Below are positions 60,043-64,000 of a stretch of DNA of 64,000 bases, in pieces; within the stretch, counting starts at the first letter, position 1; each line of letters starts with the position of its first letter. Both the position numbers and the translations under genes were made by a program. The notes under the pieces are model-generated. The model was not told where the DNA came from and did not search any database. It worked only from the letters and a program-made list of their open reading frames with translations. This DNA comes from Antedon mediterranea (Eukaryota > Echinodermata > Crinoidea > Comatulida > Antedonidae). The stretch spans positions 19,070,922 to 19,134,921 of the forward strand of contig NC_092678.1 in the NCBI RefSeq assembly GCF_964355755.1, written 5' to 3'.

Positions 60043-60621
60043 CTAGCAGGAGGTCAGGTCACCGATAAGTTTATCGTTGATAGCTTTTCCAATGTTCTTT
60101 AAGTCGTGACTGAGGATCGCCTTCCTGGTGTCATTGATTTGACGATCAAGATCATCAACATCGCTGTCGTCAAATGTAGGAGCTGTATAGCTACTATCTG
60201 TACGTTTGATGACGCACTTCATATAAGTTAGCAGATTGTTCACTTTGTTTGTCACAACGTTGTCTCCGTTTATGTCCTTTTCCTTCTCGTAGTGAGCAAG
60301 GTGAGCTAGACGTTTGTAGAACGCCTTCATTGCCTCGATGTCAGTGTTATGATTTCCTTCTGGTAACTTGAAAATCGGCGTGCTTAATCCGGTTCCGAAT
60401 AACTCTGTTTCAATCGGAGTTGTGCGATTTCCAAGCGTCACACTAAGTTCTTCTAAAAGATCATCCAGTTTTCCAGGCTTACAAGTAAACTGATCATTGA
60501 CAATGGTTGCATCGTTAATGTCTGAACAACAGTTGGTGGACCGCCGGTGCCTAGGAAAGGCTATGGATTCTGCTGCCAACAAGAAGATAACTGCGACCAT
60601 CAATCCTTTGAATACTGCCAT
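60043..60621 (-). CDS. Secreted helical-bundle protein, cytokine-like paralogue B (192 aa)
   Basis: Intronless minus-strand frame, ATG 60621 to TAG 60043. Signal peptide about 1-21 (MAVFKGLMVAVIFLLAAESIA), then PRHRR (23-27), a furin-type site at the mature N-terminus. Cysteines 31/32, 47, 136 and 192 align with those of the downstream paralogue; sequons are at N65 (same place as N66 there) and N163. Predicted helices: about 50-64, 93-115, 120-140 and 155-190. The gene lies 1.3 kb upstream of paralogue A in the same orientation, so the pair is a tandem duplication, old enough that only scattered blocks remain alike. Function is inferred only from size, secretion, helices and disulfide pattern. 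Confidence 0.9.
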   Translation of the reverse strand: MAVFKGLMVAVIFLLAAESIAFPRHRRSTNCCSDINDATIVNDQFTCKPGKLDDLLEELSVTLGNRTTPIETELFGTGLSTPIFKLPEGNHNTDIEAMKAFYKRLAHLAHYEKEKDINGDNVVTNKVNNLLTYMKCVIKRTDSSYTAPTFDDSDVDDLDRQINDTRKAILSHDLKNIGKAINDKLIGDLTSC

Positions 60622-60720
60622 TATATTTTGTTAATGAGCTCTTCTATCTCAGTACAAGATGCTTCTATGTTTGGTATTTCAGTCCAACAAGGGTAATACT
60701 GACCATCGCCAAAGCACCCA

Positions 60721-60730
60721 TATTTATATA
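60721..60730 (-). promoter_or_regulatory. TATA box of paralogue B
   Basis: TATATAAATA on the minus strand, about 100 nt upstream of the ATG at 60621, implying a leader of roughly 70 nt. Both members of the tandem pair therefore carry a TATA-type core promoter. Confidence 0.55.
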
Positions 60731-61114
60731 CCGTGCTGTCGCTTGGACTTTTTTTCATAATTACCGAACTATAGATAAACTTTTAAAAGTTTGTGACATC
60801 CGGTATATCCCAAAATCGATTTTAGCAATAGATGCTTTCATTACTGTGACCAAAATAGATATATTGATTCTTGTATATCTGAATGGACACTTTGTATAGG
60901 GGCGATTTCAACCATTTCAATCGTATGTTGCATCTTCTAAATTCTTTCTAAACAATCTAATAAAATTAAACTTATTATCTAATGTTAATTAGAAATATTC
61001 ACTTTAAAAAAGCTTGTTAGTAAACATTGTAGAACAATAGATCATTGCTTTTTTTTTAAATTTATATTGATTCCGCCAAAATAATTTACAGTAGAGTCAA
61101 AGTAGCATGACTCG

Positions 61115-62265
61115 GGAACTTATTTTAAGAGTTTGTTTGGACCTCTCTTAGTACGAGTTTATTGTAACTATCTCTTAAGTTTATGTGGAGCTCTCTTCTT
61201 GGGAGTTTCGTTAGAACATAATTCTCTCTCTCTCTCTCAGAATTTATTTGAACTCCCTTACGAATTTGGAACTCTCTTAGGAGTTAATTCGGAACTACAT
61301 TAGAAGTTTATTTGGAACTCCCATTGGAGTTTATTCGGAATTCCCTTAGGAGTTTATTTTGAACTTTTTAGGGGTTTATTTGGAGGTACTCCCATAGGAG
61401 TTTATTTGGAGGTACTCCCATAGGAGTTTATTTTGAGGTACTCCCATAGGAGTTTATTTGGAGGTACTCCCATAGGAGTTTATTTTGAGGTACTCCCATA
61501 GGAGTTTATTTTGAGGTACTCCCATAGGAGTTTATTTTGAGGTACTCCCATAGGAGTTTATTTTGAGGTACTCCCATAGGAGTTTATTTGGAGGTACTCC
61601 CATAGGAGTTTATTTGGAGGTACTCCCATAGGAGTTTATTTTGAGGTACTCCCATAGGAGTTTATTTTGAGGTACTCCCATAGGAGTTTATTTTGAACTT
61701 TTTAGGGGTTTATTTGGAGGTACTCCCATAGGAGTTTATTTGGAGGTACTCCCATAGGAGTTTATTTGGAGGTACTCCCATAGGAGTTTATTTGGAGGTA
61801 CTCCCATAGGAGTTTATTTGGATGTACTCCCATAGGAGTTTATTTTGAGGTACTCCCATAGGAGTTTATTTTGAGGTACTCCCATAGGAGTTTATTTGGA
61901 GGTACTCCCATAGCAGTTTATTTGGAGGTACTCCCATAGGAGTTTATTTGGAGGTACTCCCATAGGAGTTTATTTTGAGGTACTCCCATAGGAGTTTATT
62001 TTGAGGTACTCCCATAGGAGTTTATTTGGAGGTACTCCCATAGGAGTTTATTTGGAGGTACTCCCATAGCAGTTTATTTGGAGGTACTCCCATAGGAGTT
62101 TATTTGGATGTACTCCCATAGGAGTTTATTTTGAGGTACTCCCATAGGAGTTTATTTGGAGGTACTCCCATAGGAGTTTATTTTGAGGTACTCCCATAGG
62201 AGTTTATTTAAAACTCTTTAGGAGTTTTTTTTTTTGGAACACTCGTCGGAGTTTATTTGTTGGAA
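61115..62265. repeat. 26-bp minisatellite with degenerate flanks
   Basis: The core 61384-62210 is about thirty copies of GGTACTCCCATAGGAGTTTA plus TTTGGA or TTTTGA. Each unit carries ACTCC-CATA-GGAGT, a small palindrome. At 61115-61380 and 62210-62265 degenerate relatives (GGAACTCCCTTAGGAGTTTA) lead in and out, showing expansion from the middle. It lies 0.5-1.6 kb upstream of paralogue B. Confidence 0.95.
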
Positions 62266-62602
62266 CTCTTTTTGGAATTTATTTCAGTAGTTTTTCTCTC
62301 GCATAACACAACATTTAAAATAAATGTTTAAGAATAATTTTTTATATAGAATAAATGAAAATTGTTTTCAATATTAGCAATGAGATGGCATGATTAGGCC
62401 TCGGATATGAAATGTTATGCAATATACAGTAGGCCTGCTCTGTATAGGTCTAGCGTGAGTTTGTGCACGTGATATGAAAGCTGCAATTTAATAGATAAGT
62501 ATGAAATAATTTGATTATCTGATAAACGATAAAGTTGTATAATACAGTATTATGATTCATTTAAATTGTGTTCATGTTTAAATAGAGAACACCGTAGGAC
62601 TC

Positions 62603-62715
62603 CTTAAGGGGACACTTCTGGAACACAGCAAAGCATCCCTTTAACAGAGGTCGTTGTGTGTTAACCACTTCAATTCCCCCTTTCTTGTTTCATTAGAAAG
62701 TGTCCCCATATACAT
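62603..62715. mobile_element. Small repeat with AAGGGGACACTT ends
   Basis: AAGGGGACACTT at 62608 is inverted as AAAGTGTCCCC at 62698-62708. Similar GTGTCC words occur at 483-530 and 20940-21030, suggesting a MITE family. Confidence 0.4.
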
Positions 62716-62786
62716 CCCGAAAATCTAGTGTTAGCATTGACTTATTTTACTATTTTTAATTCATATCATTTATGTTTTTCTTACAG

Positions 62787-62840
62787 GAGATCGGCCAGGC
62801 GGCGACGTATCTGTTATATGCCTTTGATGATCTACAGTAG
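62787..62840 (+). other. Isolated exon-like stretch
   Basis: A strong acceptor (tatgtttttcttacag) is followed by an open frame EIGQAATYLLYAFDDLQ and TAG, with locally higher GC. It may be a terminal exon of a gene whose other exons are not seen, or chance. Confidence 0.2.
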
Positions 62841-64000
62841 ATATCTGACACAGTCTGCGTAGAATTTCTTTTTAAATCCAATAATTATACTTTTTAGACA
62901 ATTCTTTCCTTTCAAGTTGGCTTGGTAGTATTCGATTAAAATATATTCTTTGAATGAAAGAACAGTAGGACTATCATTCCCAAATACTGTTTAACATAAA
63001 GATATAGTTGTGTTGCCTAAGTTTAAAACCTATACAGTTATTAAAACAAAAGAAAATAGTGTATTTTTTTTGTTATCACCAGGCCTATTTTTTCTAGTAT
63101 TACTTTTAAATACAAAACAGAACGGTTTCAAGATAAGAAATGACATAAGCCGGATTAAATGCAAAACTAATATAGTGTCCGATCTCTTTGTAATATCATA
63201 TTTTTCTGCGTTTGAAAATACAACAATCAAATCAACCTTAATAACACTCGTTACATGTAAGACAAATCATTTGACGTCATTAAATGAAATACAAGAAAAT
63301 GTCCCCAATAACATAACATTTTGAGTTTTTGTATTGGAGCATGCTATTAACTTCTTTGAATACTAGAGGCCTTGCTTAAAATACATTATTTATGTTAGAG
63401 ACTAGGTTGTTTTCGCCACCTCCTCAACGCAGGGAAGTAAGCGCGCCGCAAGTGATTTGACCAACCACGAAGCATAAAATCCAACCTGTCGCTTATACGA
63501 TTTGTGGTCAACTCGCTTGTTTGTGACGCTACGAAAGTAACGCTTTGGAATGAAGGAATTCTGGAAAATCCTATCTGTTTTATGGACACCTCGGTGCAGG
63601 AGCAAATCAATAAACATACCACGCACTGAAATTATTAGTTCATGGTTGATTAGCTAGAAGTTCGATTACTTAGTTGAGAATGCAATCAAATTGCATAATT
63701 GTTTGTTTCCACTAACCCGTCATTTGGTAATAGTGGTAGTAAAGGTAAGGACTTACCACTGACCAATGTTGACTTATAGGCCTATTACTCCTAAACTTAT
63801 GTAAACCATTAAATATGAAGACACACGTTTCTGCAGCATTGAATGTCTCTCGATGGCATAACGCAACCAAATTACGAGTATGTATTATTTTTCGGTATGT
63901 ACGGTCTTTATGATGAAAATTCATACAACATTAACTGTAGTACATTTTACGATTAGTTCCTCAATGTTGCGTATGGGAGCGGGAAGCGATTTTATTTTTC

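Larger units (their letters stand above)
60622..64000. other. Upstream region of paralogue B and right-hand intergenic DNA
   Basis: Contains the TATA box, a minisatellite (61115-62265), a small GGGGACACT repeat (62603-62715) and an isolated exon-like stretch (62787-62840). The overlapping frames around 63400-63626 and the 104-aa frame at 63010 have no recognisable residues. Confidence 0.55.

Noticed and set aside
63395-63626. Two overlapping minus-strand frames of about 75 codons
   Set aside because: Different frames over the same DNA, neither with recognisable residues or splice context; probably repeat-derived.

Overview
This is an AT-rich animal nuclear window with long introns, GT-AG splicing and many transposon families. 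The mix of a CR1/L2-like LINE tail, a Penelope-like fragment, a tRNA-Ser/Leu-type SINE, a 5S-plus-tRNA chimeric SINE, many MITEs and a very frequent TAGGCCTA word suggests a marine invertebrate deuterostome, perhaps an echinoderm. The species assignment is inference.

Layout. Positions 1-11416 are 3' flanking DNA with MITEs and a decayed LINE tail. From 41709 down to 11417 (minus strand) runs one gene of ten coding exons. All nine junctions are phase-consistent and the predicted protein is 1297 aa. It has a basic N-terminus, a short armadillo-type helical region, a long acidic serine-rich region that opens with paired SILK and RVxF motifs typical of protein phosphatase 1 binders, and a C-terminus resembling the katanin p80 con80 domain. 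Its introns hold SINEs, foldback elements and a relic of diverged repeats.

Positions 41710-58119 are a transposon-rich intergenic stretch. It contains a 5S/tRNA chimeric SINE between two arrays of the same 23-bp satellite. It also has a 4.67-kb element with nearly identical 1-kb inverted arms, which encloses Penelope-like and LINE fragments, and a 705-bp foldback element with a perfect 9-bp target-site duplication that interrupts an open reading frame. Minisatellites that keep several frames open lie near 56.2-56.8 kb.

Positions 58120-60621 (minus strand) carry two intronless tandem paralogues of 199 and 192 aa. Each has a signal peptide, an RHRR furin-type site, four alignable cysteines, a shared N-glycosylation sequon, a mostly helical body and an upstream TATA box. 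They look like a secreted helical-bundle (cytokine-like) family and are the strongest candidate for something undescribed. About 0.5-1.6 kb upstream of the second lies a 26-bp minisatellite of roughly thirty copies. The remainder to 64000 shows no convincing gene.
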